64,000 bases of DNA from DASRHD01 sp035485575 (GTDB taxonomy: Bacteria > Verrucomicrobiota > Verrucomicrobiia > Opitutales > Opitutaceae), in NCBI GenBank assembly GCA_035485575.1, contig DATHNW010000024.1, forward strand, positions 144,172 to 208,171, written 5' to 3'. The notes under the pieces were generated by a model. The model searched no databases. It had not been told where the DNA came from and worked only from the letters and a program-made list of their open reading frames with translations. A program made the position numbers and the translations under genes. Positions 10,735 to 19,759 of the stretch are shown here, piece by piece. Each line of letters opens with the position of its first letter. Position 1 is the stretch's first letter.

Positions 10735-11742
10735 CTACTCCCATTCAATCTTCGCCTTCGGCTCGGGCAGCGGGAGTTCGCCGAGCTTGCCCGCGGCCTT
10801 CACGACCTCGTAGGCGGTGCGGAAGTGGAGCTTGGCGAAGTCGCGCAGCGCGAGTACACCGAATTTTTCGATGATCTGCGCGGCCTGGTCCTTCACCAGG
10901 GCGCTGGCACCTTTTTGCAGCGGTCCGCCGAAGCGCTGCGAAAGCTGCTTCATCGCGCGCACATACTCGGCGCGCGCCACGATGGAGGCGGCTGCGACGA
11001 CCGGGTCCTCCTCGGCCTTGGTCCGCATGCTCAGCTCGAAATTTTTCACGGCCTTTTTCTTGAGTTCGGCCTGCACGAGCGGCTTTTCGCTGAACTGGTC
11101 GAGCAACCCGCGCGGCACCCATTTCTGGTCGAGCGCCTGGGTGAGCGCGGTGGCATGCTGCCAGGCCAGGAGGCGGTTGAGATTGGCCCACGGGCGGGAC
11201 ATGGTCTCGTTGTACTTCGCCATGCCGAGGAAGCAGGTTTTCACGGCGACACCGGGTGTGTTGCGGATGACCTCGTCGAGTTTCATGATCTGCCCGTCGA
11301 CGATTTTTTTGGAGTCCTTCACCCCGGCCTTGAGCCAGGCCTCGATGGCGGGCTTGTCGGCGATGACCGTGGCGGCGACCACCGGGCCGAAGAAATCGCC
11401 CTTGCCGCTCTCGTCGAGGCCGGCGTGCGGCTCGAACCAGTCGGGATGCAGCACCTCATCGTAGCCGAGTTTCGGCGCGCCGGTCACCTCGGCCTCAAGC
11501 ACATCGCGCACGAAGTCCTCCGTGCCCTTGCCGGCGATGACGACCTTGCCGCTTTCGTAGGCAGTCACGTTGACCTTGGCGTGGTCGGCCTTGAACGCGA
11601 ATCGGGCGTAGGCGACCTCGAAGGACATCCAGCCGCGTGCGTCGAGCAGCGCGCGGAGCTTTTCCATCTGGGTGTCATCGAGCTTGATGGTATAGCTGCT
11701 GAGCTTCTTGGGCGTTTCCTCGTCGGAGGATTTTCTCGGCAT
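10735..11742 (-). CDS. rnhC: ribonuclease HIII
   Basis: 335 residues from the ATG at 11742 (MPRKSSDEETPKK). Open sequence continues much further upstream but only as the antisense of mutY. The N-terminal domain (about 15-95: SYTIKLDDTQMEKLRALL) resembles the TBP-like substrate-binding domain that distinguishes RNase HIII from HII. The catalytic domain begins at GLDESGKGDFFGPVVAA, with the DEsGkG.ffGPv signature, and includes GVKDSKKI and EDPVVAAASIVARAEYV. It degrades RNA in RNA-DNA hybrids. It is divergent from mutY, and the shared 5' region is a long imperfect palindrome. Presence together with rnhB is discussed in the findings. Confidence 0.92.
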   Translation of the reverse strand: MPRKSSDEETPKKLSSYTIKLDDTQMEKLRALLDARGWMSFEVAYARFAFKADHAKVNVTAYESGKVVIAGKGTEDFVRDVLEAEVTGAPKLGYDEVLHPDWFEPHAGLDESGKGDFFGPVVAATVIADKPAIEAWLKAGVKDSKKIVDGQIMKLDEVIRNTPGVAVKTCFLGMAKYNETMSRPWANLNRLLAWQHATALTQALDQKWVPRGLLDQFSEKPLVQAELKKKAVKNFELSMRTKAEEDPVVAAASIVARAEYVRAMKQLSQRFGGPLQKGASALVKDQAAQIIEKFGVLALRDFAKLHFRTAYEVVKAAGKLGELPLPEPKAKIEWE

Positions 11743-11750
11743 GAGCCAGT

Positions 11751-11833
11751 TGGCCACAAAAGGCCCGGGAAGCACAAAAGAAATTTGCTTGGTTGCAGCG
11801 GATATTTTGTGCGTTTTGTGCCTGCAGTGGCCA
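11751..11833. repeat. long imperfect palindrome (type AAAAGGC) between rnhC and mutY
   Basis: 83 bases whose ends are exact inverted copies (TGGCCAC ... GTGGCCA). A second exactly complementary pair lies further in (GCACAAAA ... TTTTGTGC), and the paired stretches AAAAGGC/GCCT are partly matched. It fills the entire gap between the divergent rnhC and mutY genes and overlaps the two candidate GTG starts of mutY. A closely similar element is at 26339-26400. This looks like a dispersed intergenic palindrome (REP/MITE-like) rather than a terminator, as there is no run of T. Confidence 0.7.
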
Positions 11834-12861
11834 ATCATCTGATTTCGGGCAGGACGGATTTCCAGCAGGCGTTGCTGGCCTGGTACCGTCTCCATGCGCG
11901 CAAACTGCCCTGGCGCGAGTCGCCCTCGCTCTACAAGACGGTCGTGAGCGAATTCATGCTGCAGCAGACGCAGGTGAAGACCGTGCTGCCCTACTTCGCG
12001 CGCTGGCTGGCGGAGCTGCCCTACTTCGCCGCGCTCGCAGCCGCTCCCGAGGCGCGCGTGCTCAAGCTGTGGGAGGGGCTCGGCTACTACGCCCGGGCGC
12101 GCAACCTGCACCGGCTGGCCAAAGCCATAGCCGCCCGGCCATCGCCGCCCGCAACCGCGGAGGCGTGGCGCGAACTGCCCGGCATCGGGCCTTACACGGC
12201 GGCGGCCATCGCTAGCATTTCGGCCGGCGAGGCGGCGGCATGCGTGGACGGAAACGTCGTGCGCATCCTGGCACGGCTGACGGCTGACGGGCGCGAGTTT
12301 CGCGACAGCGCAAGTGCGGCCAGGGAATTCACGCCGCTGGCCACGGAGCTGCTCGCCCGCGAATCGCCCGGCGATCACAACCAGGCGATGATGGAGCTGG
12401 GCGCGACGGTGTGCCTGCGCGCCAACCCATTGTGTACGGTGTGCCCGGTACTGGCGTTTTGCGCGGCGGGGCGGCGCGGCGACGCGGAGGAATTCCCGCG
12501 GCTGGCGTCGAAAAAAATCGAGCGCCGCGCGGTGGTGCGCGTGTGGTGCGAGCGCGGGGGGAAACTTTTGCTGCATCGCGCCGCGGCGGGTTCGCGGCGG
12601 CTGGCGGAGCTGCACGAGCTGCCAACGGCCGAGCAGGCCGGGTTCGACGCCAAGGCGGCCGCCCTCGGCGGATTGCTCGCCAAAAAAACGCGCAGCATCA
12701 CACGCTGGCACATCACCGAGTCGATTTACACCGGGCCGGGGAAAATCCCGGCGCGCAGCCCGGAGCTGGTGTGGGTTCCCCTCAGCCGGCTTGATACGGT
12801 CACCTTCTCCGGTCCGCACCGGCGATGGGTGCGGGAGATCCTGGCCGCACGGAAAAATTGA
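11827..12861 (+). CDS. mutY: A/G-specific adenine glycosylase
   Basis: 344 residues from the GTG at 11827; a GTG at 11818 is equally possible, and there is no in-frame ATG close by. It removes adenine mispaired with 8-oxoguanine. The N-terminal domain shows WYRLHARKLPWRE, then EFMLQQTQVKTVLPYF (catalytic Glu in the MLQQTQV motif), the helix-hairpin-helix LPGIGPYTAAAIASI, and the catalytic Asp in VDGNVVRILARL. The [4Fe-4S] cluster is CLRANPLCTVCPVLAFC (C-x6-C-x2-C-x5-C). The C-terminal NUDIX-like domain ends HITESIYTGPGK...WVPLSRLDTVTFSGPHRRWV. Length matches the family. Confidence 0.93.
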   Translation: MANHLISGRTDFQQALLAWYRLHARKLPWRESPSLYKTVVSEFMLQQTQVKTVLPYFARWLAELPYFAALAAAPEARVLKLWEGLGYYARARNLHRLAKAIAARPSPPATAEAWRELPGIGPYTAAAIASISAGEAAACVDGNVVRILARLTADGREFRDSASAAREFTPLATELLARESPGDHNQAMMELGATVCLRANPLCTVCPVLAFCAAGRRGDAEEFPRLASKKIERRAVVRVWCERGGKLLLHRAAAGSRRLAELHELPTAEQAGFDAKAAALGGLLAKKTRSITRWHITESIYTGPGKIPARSPELVWVPLSRLDTVTFSGPHRRWVREILAARKN

Positions 12862-12873
12862 GCGCGCGGCACC

Positions 12874-13815
12874 CTACCCGACCATCAACCCTTCGACGCG
12901 TGCCTTTGACGCAATCACATCCCCGACATCCAGGCGCGGGCTGAGCTCAAGTACGAGGATGTGTTCCGGCCGCCAGAAACGGCTGATCATGGTGAAGTCG
13001 ATGCCACCGGTGCCGACCGCCTGGTGATCCTGCCCCTGGGCATTGACGTCATGCAGGTGGAAACCGATGAGGCGCGGGGCAAGTTTCTCGAGATGCTGCC
13101 GGTGGTCGATGACACCGAGGCTTTGCTTGATGCTGGCGTGGCCGGTATCGTGCCAGTAGCCGGCAGGCGTGCCCGTCGGCAGCGATTCAAAATAGGCTGC
13201 GAAATCATCGTCCCTGGGGAGTTCGTCGAATTTCTCGCGGTTCTCGAGGCCGAGGCGGATGTTCTTCTCCGCCGCATGGTCGAAAACCTTGGCCAGGCTG
13301 GCCTTGGTCTGCTCCCAAAACGGGCTCATTTTGCTGCGCAGCCGCGCCCGGGCCTTGGTCAGCGTGCGCTGATAACCGGCGTCTTCCCGGAGATTCGCCC
13401 CGGGATGGGTTTCCACGTAATTTTGCAGGGCGCGGGCCGGGTTGAACCAGAGAAACGGCACGCGGCCAAGATGCAGCACCAGGACGCGCGCCTTCACCTG
13501 CGCGGCGAAATCGATGGATCGCTTCGTGTGCCGCAGCCATTGCTCGTGTTCCTGGTGAAAACGCACGGAAGGCTCGTAAAGGTTGGGCGCGGCATGGTTG
13601 ACACCCGTGGGCAGCGGGCAGAAATTATGCGTCGAGCTGATCTTGATGACACCCTCCTCGACCGCCCGGAGGATACCCGGCACAAGTGTGATGCGGATGC
13701 CGTGGCTCAATTCAGCGTGCGTGAAGCCGAGATCAGCCATTTCGCGCAACATCTCATAGCCATCATTGTGGCGCGGCGAACACCAGCAGGTGGAGAGGGC
13801 AAACGTGGGCTTCAC
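12874..13815 (-). CDS. sugar phosphate isomerase/epimerase-like TIM-barrel protein
   Basis: 313 residues from a GTG at 13815 (MKPTFALSTCWCSPRHNDGYEM). The next Met is inside the first conserved strand, so the GTG is preferred. The fold is that of the xylose-isomerase-like / AP-endonuclease-2 TIM barrel. The expected metal-binding residues are visible: Glu and His in FTHAELSHGI, Glu in IRLGLENREKF, His in YWHDTGHASI, His-His in IGFHLHDVNAQGQDH, and Glu in HILVLELSPR. Substrate cannot be told from sequence. It is transcribed away from mutY and towards it (convergent, 12-base gap), and lies downstream of rpsU, whose terminator separates them. Confidence 0.8.
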   Translation of the reverse strand: MKPTFALSTCWCSPRHNDGYEMLREMADLGFTHAELSHGIRITLVPGILRAVEEGVIKISSTHNFCPLPTGVNHAAPNLYEPSVRFHQEHEQWLRHTKRSIDFAAQVKARVLVLHLGRVPFLWFNPARALQNYVETHPGANLREDAGYQRTLTKARARLRSKMSPFWEQTKASLAKVFDHAAEKNIRLGLENREKFDELPRDDDFAAYFESLPTGTPAGYWHDTGHASIKQSLGVIDHRQHLEKLAPRLIGFHLHDVNAQGQDHQAVGTGGIDFTMISRFWRPEHILVLELSPRLDVGDVIASKARVEGLMVG

Positions 13816-13831
13816 AAAAAAGTAAAGCAGT

Positions 13832-13847
13832 CAGACGCCGCCGTCTG
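13832..13847 (-). other. small hairpin upstream of the TIM-barrel gene
   Basis: CAGACG-ccgc-CGTCTG forms a perfect 6-bp stem with a 4-base loop. On the minus strand it is followed about ten bases later by a run of Ts, just before the GTG start of the gene at 13815. It may be a secondary terminator after rpsU or a leader hairpin of the next gene. Confidence 0.35.
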
Positions 13848-13850
13848 GCA

Positions 13851-13897
13851 ATAGAAAAACGGGCCGGCCGCAAATCCGTGGCGGCCAACAGCCCGTT
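13851..13897 (-). terminator. rho-independent terminator of rpsU
   Basis: A two-part stem: outer AACGGGC with GCCCGTT and inner GGCCGC with GCGGCC around a 9-base loop. On the minus strand it is followed directly by TTTTTCTATT. It lies 24 bases after the rpsU stop and is the strongest terminator in the window. Confidence 0.85.
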
Positions 13898-13920
13898 CGT
13901 AACCGGCAAAAAACGCGTAC

Positions 13921-14118
13921 TCAGTTCGCGTAGCGCGCGCGCAGCATCGCGGTGAAGGCCGAGACCTTGTCCTTGCGGCGACGCTTCTCGCAGGGCTTCT
14001 CATAATAACGCTTGGCGCGTGTGCCGCGGATGATGTTTTCGCGGTCGAGCTTCTTCTTCATGCGACGCAGGGCGCGGTCGATGGGCTCGTTTTTGCGGAT
14101 TTTGATCTCGATGGACAT
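13921..14118 (-). CDS. rpsU: 30S ribosomal protein S21
   Basis: 65 residues from the ATG at 14118 (MSIEIKIRKNEPIDRALRRM). The open frame continues 51 codons upstream, but that part lacks S21 similarity and runs into the dnaE upstream region. The sequence shows the basic S21 core: RKNEPIDRALRRMKKKLDRE, followed by a Lys/Arg-rich helix (AKRYYEKPCEKRRRKDK). S21 sits near the anti-Shine-Dalgarno region of the 30S subunit and assists initiation. It is divergent from dnaE and followed by its own strong terminator. Confidence 0.95.
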   Translation of the reverse strand: MSIEIKIRKNEPIDRALRRMKKKLDRENIIRGTRAKRYYEKPCEKRRRKDKVSAFTAMLRARYAN

Positions 14119-14272
14119 GTCGTGAACGAAGGTTGTGCGGTGAAAAAGACAAGAAATAGGCCATTTGAGGGGGCGGGCGTCAATGGCGTTTTTTAGCATC
14201 TCCCGCTGGCGAACGGCAGTCTGTGCCTTTCGCACTTGCGCCGCGTCCGGCAGGGCATTGGGTAACGGCATC

Positions 14273-17200
14273 GTGCCGTCGTCCGATTTCGTTCATCTTC
14301 ACGTCCATTCCGATTACAGCCTGCTCGACGGCTGCTGCCGCATCGACCGGCTGATGGACCGCGCCGCCACCCTCGGCATGACGGCCCTTGCCCTCACCGA
14401 CCACGGCAACCTTTATGGCGCAATCGAGTTCTACACCGCGGCCAAGGCCCGCAATCTCAAGCCCCTTCTCGGTTGTGAAATCTACCTCACCGATGGCTCG
14501 CGTCTTGAAAAAAACGGACGCGCCGAGGAGGGAAAAAGCTACTATCACATGGGGTTGCTGGCCCGCAACCTCACGGGGTATCAGAATTTGCTCAAGCTCG
14601 TGAGCGACGCTCACTTGCGCGGTTTTTACTACAAGCCGCGCGCCGATTTCGAGACGCTGGCCAAACACGCCGACGGCCTTATCGGCTTCACCGGTTGCCT
14701 CGCCGCGCTCGTGCCGCAGCACCTGTTGCACGACCGCTGGGAGGACGCGCGCAAGGCCACCGCGCGCTTCGTGGACATTTTTGGGCGCGAAAACTTCTTC
14801 GTCGAAATCCAGGACCACGGCATTCCCGAGCAGCGCAAGGTCATCCCCGGCCTGCTCAAGCTCGCCGAGGAATTCAGCCTCAAGGTCATCTGCACGAACG
14901 ACGTCCACTACGTGCGTTCCAACGATGCCGGGCCGCATGACGCCATGCTCTGCATCCAGACCGGCGCCAAGATCGCGGAGGAGCAGCGCATGCGCTTCGA
15001 CGGCTCGCAATTCTACCTCAAGTCGCGGGACGAGATGCTGCAGCTTTTCGGCGAGGTGCCCGGCGCCCTCACCAACACCCTCGCCGTGGCCGAGATGTGT
15101 GATCTCGCGATCCCGTTTCCCAAGGGCAGTGAGCGCTACCCGAAGTACCCTCTCCCCGTCGAGGTGAAGACCGACCGCAGCGGCTACATCAAGCAGCTCT
15201 GCATCGAGGGCCTGCGCACGCGCTACGGCATCGACTACGCACGCCGCGCTTTCGCCGGCCCGGTCGAGAACAAAAACCCCGAGATCATCCCCACACTGGT
15301 CGAGCGGCTCGACTACGAGCTCAGCATCATCGCCAGCACCGGTTTCGTCGATTACTTCCTCGTCGTCTGGGACTTCATCGCGTGGGCAAAAAACCACGGC
15401 ATCCCCGTCGGCCCCGGCCGCGGCTCCGGCGCCGGCTGTCTCGTCGCCTACCTGCTCGGCATCACCAATCTCGACCCGCTGCGCTTCAAGCTCCTCTTCG
15501 AGCGTTTCCTCAATCCCGAGCGCGTCTCGCCGCCCGACTTCGACATCGACTTCTGCATGCGCCGCCGCGGCGAGGTCATCGACTACGTGCGGGAAAAATA
15601 CGGCCGCGATTGCGTGGCCAACATCGTCACCTACGGCACGCTCGGCGCCAAGATGGTCATCCGCGACGTCTCGCGCGTCCACGACCTGCCCTACGCCGAG
15701 GCCGACCGCCTGGCCAAGATGATCCCCGACGAGCTTAACATCACGCTCGAGGACGCGCAGAAAAAATCCGCCGAGCTGCGCGACGAGATCGCCAAGAATC
15801 CCGTCGCGAAAAAAATCTTCGACCAAGCGCTCGTGCTTGAGGGCATGGTGCGCAACACCGGCAAGCACGCCGCCGGCATCATCATCACCGACCGGCCGCT
15901 CGACGAGTTCGTGCCGCTCACGCTGCAGGAGGGCGACGTCACCGTGCAGTACGACATGAACGCCGTCGGCAAGCTCGGCCTGCTCAAGATGGACTTCCTC
16001 GGCCTCAAGACGCTCACCGTCATCGCCGACGCGGTCGACAACATCCGCCGCACGGTCAACCCGGATTTCGACATCGAGAAAATCCCGCTCGAGGATGCGA
16101 AGACCTTCGCCCTGCTCAATTCCGGCCGCACCACCGGCGTGTTCCAGCTCGAGTCCGGCGGCATGCAGAACCTCTGCCGACAGATCAACCTCTCCTCCAT
16201 CGACGAGATTGTGGCGCTCATCGCCCTCTACCGCCCCGGCCCGATGGACTGGATTCCCGACTACGTCCGCGGCAAGAAGGACCCGAGCTCGGTCACCTTC
16301 CCCCACCCGCTTCTTGAGGACGTCTGCCGCGAGACTTACGGCGTGATGGTCTATCAGGAGCAGGTCATGGAGGCCGCTAAAATCATCGCCGGCTATACGC
16401 TCGGCGGCGCCGACATGCTCCGCCGCGCGATGGGTAAAAAGGACGCCGGGGCCATGGCCGAGGAGCGCAGCAAATTTGTCGAGGGCGCGAAAAAGCTCCA
16501 CGGCCTCGACGAAAAAACCTCCAATGCGATTTTTGCCATCCTCGAAAAATTCGCCGGCTACGGCTTCAACAAGTCGCACTCCGCCGCCTACGCCGTGCTT
16601 AGCTACCAGACCGGCTACCTGAAGGCAAACTACCCGGTGCATTTCATGGCCGCCATGCTCAGCACCGAGCTGGGCAACGCGGAAAAAGTCTCCCACTTCA
16701 TCGCCGAGTGCAAGGCCATGGGGCTGCAGGTGCTCGGCCCCGATGCGAACGAAAGCCGCGAAAACTTCACGCCGGTCGGCGACAAGATCCGCTTCGGGCT
16801 CGCCGGCATCAAGGGCGTCGGCGAAGCCGCCGCGCAAAAAATCATCGCCGAGCGCGAGGCCCGCGGTCCCTACCGCGACCACGCCGATTTCCTCCTCCGG
16901 GCCGACGCCCGCGCCATCAACAAGCGCGTGCTCGAAAATCTCGTGGCCACCGGCGCCTTCGACTTCAGCGGCGCCGACCGACCGCAACTCTTCGCGCAGA
17001 TCGACGACGCCCTCGCCGCCGTCAGCGAGCTCCAGCGCAAATATCCCGCCCTCCGCAAAGAACCGCCCTCCACCGCCAAAGTCGAGGAACCCGCCGACAC
17101 CATGCTCTTCGACCTCGGCGCGGCCGACGCCCAGCCGACGACGCCCCCGCTTGAACAGCTCGTCAAGGAATTCGCCGAACTCCTCCGCCACACACGCCGC

Positions 17201-18016
17201 GCACCAGCCTCCCTCCTCGTCACGGCTAACGGTCGTCCCGACGACTTGGGCAGCCTTGATCTCGGCGGCGAAGCCCCCCGCGCCGCGGCCAAGGCCAAAG
17301 CCGCCCCCGCTGCGCCCGAGCGCAAACTCACCGCCGCCACGCGCCTCGCCTTCGAAAAGGAACTGCTCGGCTTCTACATCTCCGGCCACCCGATGGACCT
17401 TTACGCCGGGCTGGCCGACGCCATCAACACCTGCGCCGAGGACGCCTTGTTGCAGCAGCCCGACCGCACCGAATTCCGCCTCTGCGGCATCGCGGGCAAC
17501 ATCACGAAAAAACTCTCCAAAAAGGACAACCGCCCGTGGGCGGCATTCACCCTCGCGACGCTGCGCGCCACCGTGCCGCTCAACATGTTCGCCGACGCCC
17601 ACGAAAACCACGGCCGCAACCTCGCCGAGAACGCGCCCGTGCTCGTGCTCGGCAACATCATCCAGGGCAACGACGGCGCGCGCCTTAACATCAAGGAGTG
17701 CTACCCGCTCGAACCCGCCGTCACCAGCCTCGTGAAAAAAGTCGCCTGGCTGCTCCACCCCGCGCATCCGCAACTGACCGACTTCCTCCGCCGGCTGCGC
17801 GACGCGGTCAACGCTTCCGCCGGTGACACGCGCCTCGACCTCGCCTTCGTGTTCGATGGCCAGGTCGCGCCGCTGGCCGAGGCCTCGCCCGGCCTCACTT
17901 GGAAACTCACCGCACAAAGCTTCCAGGAACTTCGCGCCCATCCCGCCGTGGCCGGCGTGCAGCTCGAGACAAAAAAGCTCGAACTCAAGCCCGACCGCCG
18001 CTGGGGCCGGCGTTAG
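14273..18016 (+). CDS. dnaE: DNA polymerase III subunit alpha
   Basis: 1247 residues from a GTG at 14273; a TTG at 14258 is an alternative, and the ATG at 14165 would add an unrelated N-terminus. It is the catalytic subunit of the replicative polymerase. The N-terminal PHP domain starts FVHLHVHSDYSLLDG. The polymerase palm carries PPDFDIDFCMRRR (catalytic Asp pair, about residue 421) and KMDFLGLKTL (about 572). A helix-hairpin-helix lies near 838 (FGLAGIKGVGEAA) and an OB-fold near 1066 (FRLCGIAGNITKKL). About 60 residues around 990-1050 are Ala/Pro/Lys-rich and look like a linker expansion. Length is close to the usual 1150-1200. A methyltransferase gene begins 41 bases after the stop. Confidence 0.96.
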   Translation: MPSSDFVHLHVHSDYSLLDGCCRIDRLMDRAATLGMTALALTDHGNLYGAIEFYTAAKARNLKPLLGCEIYLTDGSRLEKNGRAEEGKSYYHMGLLARNLTGYQNLLKLVSDAHLRGFYYKPRADFETLAKHADGLIGFTGCLAALVPQHLLHDRWEDARKATARFVDIFGRENFFVEIQDHGIPEQRKVIPGLLKLAEEFSLKVICTNDVHYVRSNDAGPHDAMLCIQTGAKIAEEQRMRFDGSQFYLKSRDEMLQLFGEVPGALTNTLAVAEMCDLAIPFPKGSERYPKYPLPVEVKTDRSGYIKQLCIEGLRTRYGIDYARRAFAGPVENKNPEIIPTLVERLDYELSIIASTGFVDYFLVVWDFIAWAKNHGIPVGPGRGSGAGCLVAYLLGITNLDPLRFKLLFERFLNPERVSPPDFDIDFCMRRRGEVIDYVREKYGRDCVANIVTYGTLGAKMVIRDVSRVHDLPYAEADRLAKMIPDELNITLEDAQKKSAELRDEIAKNPVAKKIFDQALVLEGMVRNTGKHAAGIIITDRPLDEFVPLTLQEGDVTVQYDMNAVGKLGLLKMDFLGLKTLTVIADAVDNIRRTVNPDFDIEKIPLEDAKTFALLNSGRTTGVFQLESGGMQNLCRQINLSSIDEIVALIALYRPGPMDWIPDYVRGKKDPSSVTFPHPLLEDVCRETYGVMVYQEQVMEAAKIIAGYTLGGADMLRRAMGKKDAGAMAEERSKFVEGAKKLHGLDEKTSNAIFAILEKFAGYGFNKSHSAAYAVLSYQTGYLKANYPVHFMAAMLSTELGNAEKVSHFIAECKAMGLQVLGPDANESRENFTPVGDKIRFGLAGIKGVGEAAAQKIIAEREARGPYRDHADFLLRADARAINKRVLENLVATGAFDFSGADRPQLFAQIDDALAAVSELQRKYPALRKEPPSTAKVEEPADTMLFDLGAADAQPTTPPLEQLVKEFAELLRHTRRAPASLLVTANGRPDDLGSLDLGGEAPRAAAKAKAAPAAPERKLTAATRLAFEKELLGFYISGHPMDLYAGLADAINTCAEDALLQQPDRTEFRLCGIAGNITKKLSKKDNRPWAAFTLATLRATVPLNMFADAHENHGRNLAENAPVLVLGNIIQGNDGARLNIKECYPLEPAVTSLVKKVAWLLHPAHPQLTDFLRRLRDAVNASAGDTRLDLAFVFDGQVAPLAEASPGLTWKLTAQSFQELRAHPAVAGVQLETKKLELKPDRRWGRR

Positions 18017-18057
18017 GCGGGGAGCCTGATCCTGCCGTCCGCCTGTCTCATTTTGCG

Positions 18058-18822
18058 GTGAAACAAATCTCCTCCGACACCGTTCGCGCCGACTTCAACG
18101 ATGCGCTGGCGGTCGTGCACTACACCCGCGCCGCCCATTTCCTCGGGCTGTGGGAATCCGAACGGGTGCTCATCGAGCGTTTCTTTCCCGAACGCTCCGT
18201 TCCGCTGATCGAGGCCGGCTGCGGCGCCGGCCGGGCAACGCTGGGCCTGTGGAACTTGGGCTACCGCCACCTCACCGCCTTCGACTTCGCCGAAGAACTG
18301 CTCGGGCAGGCGCGCAGCCTCGCCACCGAATGCGGTGCGCACGAAATCATTTTCCTGCAGGCCGACGCCACACGTCTTTCCTCCCTCCCGGCCGGACCAG
18401 CCGGCGGCTTCGCCGGCGCGCTTTTCCTTTTCAACGGCCTGATGCAGATTCCCGGCCGTGAAAACCGCCGGGCGGCGCTGCGCGAGCTGCACGGCGTTTG
18501 CCGGCCGGGCGCACCGCTGCTTTTCACCACCCATGACCGCGACGGTTCGGCCGCTGAGCAGGTCCTCTGGCGGCTGGAAGCGGAGCGATGGAAACAGGGA
18601 AAACAGGATGCGCGCCTGGTCGAATTCGGCGACCGCTACTTCGAGGATGAGGCCGGCCGCACCTTCATGCACCTCCCGGAACGGGCCGAAATCCTGGCCG
18701 ATCTCGCCGCCACCGGATGGCGGCACGAGTTTGACGCGATGCGCCGGGAAATCGCCCGTGAGTCGCGCGCCGTGCGCGATTTTTCCGACGAGTGCCGCTT
18801 CTGGGCTGCGCACAAGGACTGA
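18058..18822 (+). CDS. class I SAM-dependent methyltransferase
   Basis: 254 residues from a GTG at 18058 (VKQISSDTVRADFNDALAVVHYTRA), the first plausible start after the dnaE stop. The Rossmann core shows motif I LIEAGCGAGRATLGL (SAM binding), an acidic end of strand 2 in TAFDFAEELL, and strand 4 in AGALFLFNGLMQIPG, where methyltransferases bind substrate. The target is unknown. It may be co-transcribed with dnaE (41-base gap) and with the HemX-like gene that starts 91 bases further on, but no functional link to either is evident. Confidence 0.82.
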   Translation: MKQISSDTVRADFNDALAVVHYTRAAHFLGLWESERVLIERFFPERSVPLIEAGCGAGRATLGLWNLGYRHLTAFDFAEELLGQARSLATECGAHEIIFLQADATRLSSLPAGPAGGFAGALFLFNGLMQIPGRENRRAALRELHGVCRPGAPLLFTTHDRDGSAAEQVLWRLEAERWKQGKQDARLVEFGDRYFEDEAGRTFMHLPERAEILADLAATGWRHEFDAMRREIARESRAVRDFSDECRFWAAHKD

Positions 18823-18913
18823 CCGGAGGCTGTCCCAGGCCCAGTCTCTTTCCTCCCCTGCCACCGACCAAGGCTTGCCGGATGGCCCGGGCTGTCGTAG
18901 TTTGCAAAGTTCG

Positions 18914-19759
18914 ATGTTGTCCGTTCTCACCGACCGCCAGTGGTTGTGGATCGCCGCGGGGTTTTACCTTGCGGGATTTGTGTTGGGCACGCGGGCGGTG
19001 CTGCGCGAACGCCGGCACCCGCGCGTGGCCATGTACGGGGTCATCGCCGCGGGCTACGCGCTGCAGACCCTCGGCTTGTGGTTGCGCGGCCAGGCGACGC
19101 ACGGTTGCCCGCTGGGTAATACCTTCGAGATCTTCCAGTTCACCGCCTGGTCGGCCACCACCCTGTTCCTCGTCGTCGGCGCGACGTTCCGCCTGAGCCT
19201 GCTCGGCTACTTCACCTCGACCCTGATGGCCGCGCTCACACTGGTATCGCTGGCGATCCCATCCTGGGACGCGACCCGGCGGGCCAATATCTTCGGCGGC
19301 AATCCCTGGCTCGAGCTGCACGCGGCGCTGGCGTTGTTCGCCTACGGCGTGTTTGCGCTGCTCGCGCTCACCTCGCTGATGTATCTGTTCCGCAACTATT
19401 CGCTGCGCAGCAAACACCTCGGCGGCTGGTTTTCCTTCCTGCCGTCGATCATCGACCTCGACCACATCTGCCTGCGCCTGCTCATCACCGGCGTCGGGCT
19501 GCTCACCGCCTCTCTGGCCGTCGGCTCGGTGTGGTGGCTGCGCGCGCCTCCCGGCAGCGTCCACGCCGTGCTGGCGACTGTCGCCGTGTGGCTGGCCTAC
19601 GCGGTCGCGCTCGGATCACGGCTGCGGGGCAGGCTCATCGCCCAGCGCTTCGCCTGGATATGCGTGGCGCTCTTTGCTGCGGCGCTCATTTCCCTTGAAA
19701 CGGTGGACCACGACCGGCGCCCTGCGCCGGCCAACCAGGCGGTTTCCCTCCAGCCATGA
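18914..19759 (+). CDS. HemX/CcsA-type cytochrome c assembly-like membrane protein
   Basis: 281 residues from the ATG at 18914. It has about eight hydrophobic segments and the sequence THGCPLGNTFEIFQFTAW, which matches the conserved start of the CcsA/HemX family core (PxxNxxE). The tryptophan-rich WWD loop that full CcsA proteins use to hold heme is not seen; the equivalent region reads VGSVWWLRAPPGSVHA. Its stop overlaps the hemA start by 4 bases (ATGA). In Bacillus the hemA-linked hemX encodes a related protein that influences glutamyl-tRNA reductase levels. HemX is therefore the better analogue than a heme-ligating cytochrome assembly factor, but this is inference. Confidence 0.75.
   Translation: MLSVLTDRQWLWIAAGFYLAGFVLGTRAVLRERRHPRVAMYGVIAAGYALQTLGLWLRGQATHGCPLGNTFEIFQFTAWSATTLFLVVGATFRLSLLGYFTSTLMAALTLVSLAIPSWDATRRANIFGGNPWLELHAALALFAYGVFALLALTSLMYLFRNYSLRSKHLGGWFSFLPSIIDLDHICLRLLITGVGLLTASLAVGSVWWLRAPPGSVHAVLATVAVWLAYAVALGSRLRGRLIAQRFAWICVALFAAALISLETVDHDRRPAPANQAVSLQP

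Noticed and set aside
11743..12819. Long N-terminal extension of rnhC
   Set aside because: It is antisense of mutY; RNase HIII similarity begins just after the ATG at 11742.
9862..12861. 999-codon plus-strand frame covering rnhB, rnhC and mutY
   Set aside because: Only the last 344 codons match MutY; the rest is antisense of rnhB and rnhC.
14180..17941. 1253-codon open frame antisense to dnaE, and similar long antisense frames opposite the CHASE kinase (22350-24449), wzc (30-1547) and coxA (38295-40514)
   Set aside because: These mirror the codon periodicity of high-GC genes on the other strand; they show no domains, are rich in Ala/Gly/Arg/His, and conflict with clearly recognised genes.
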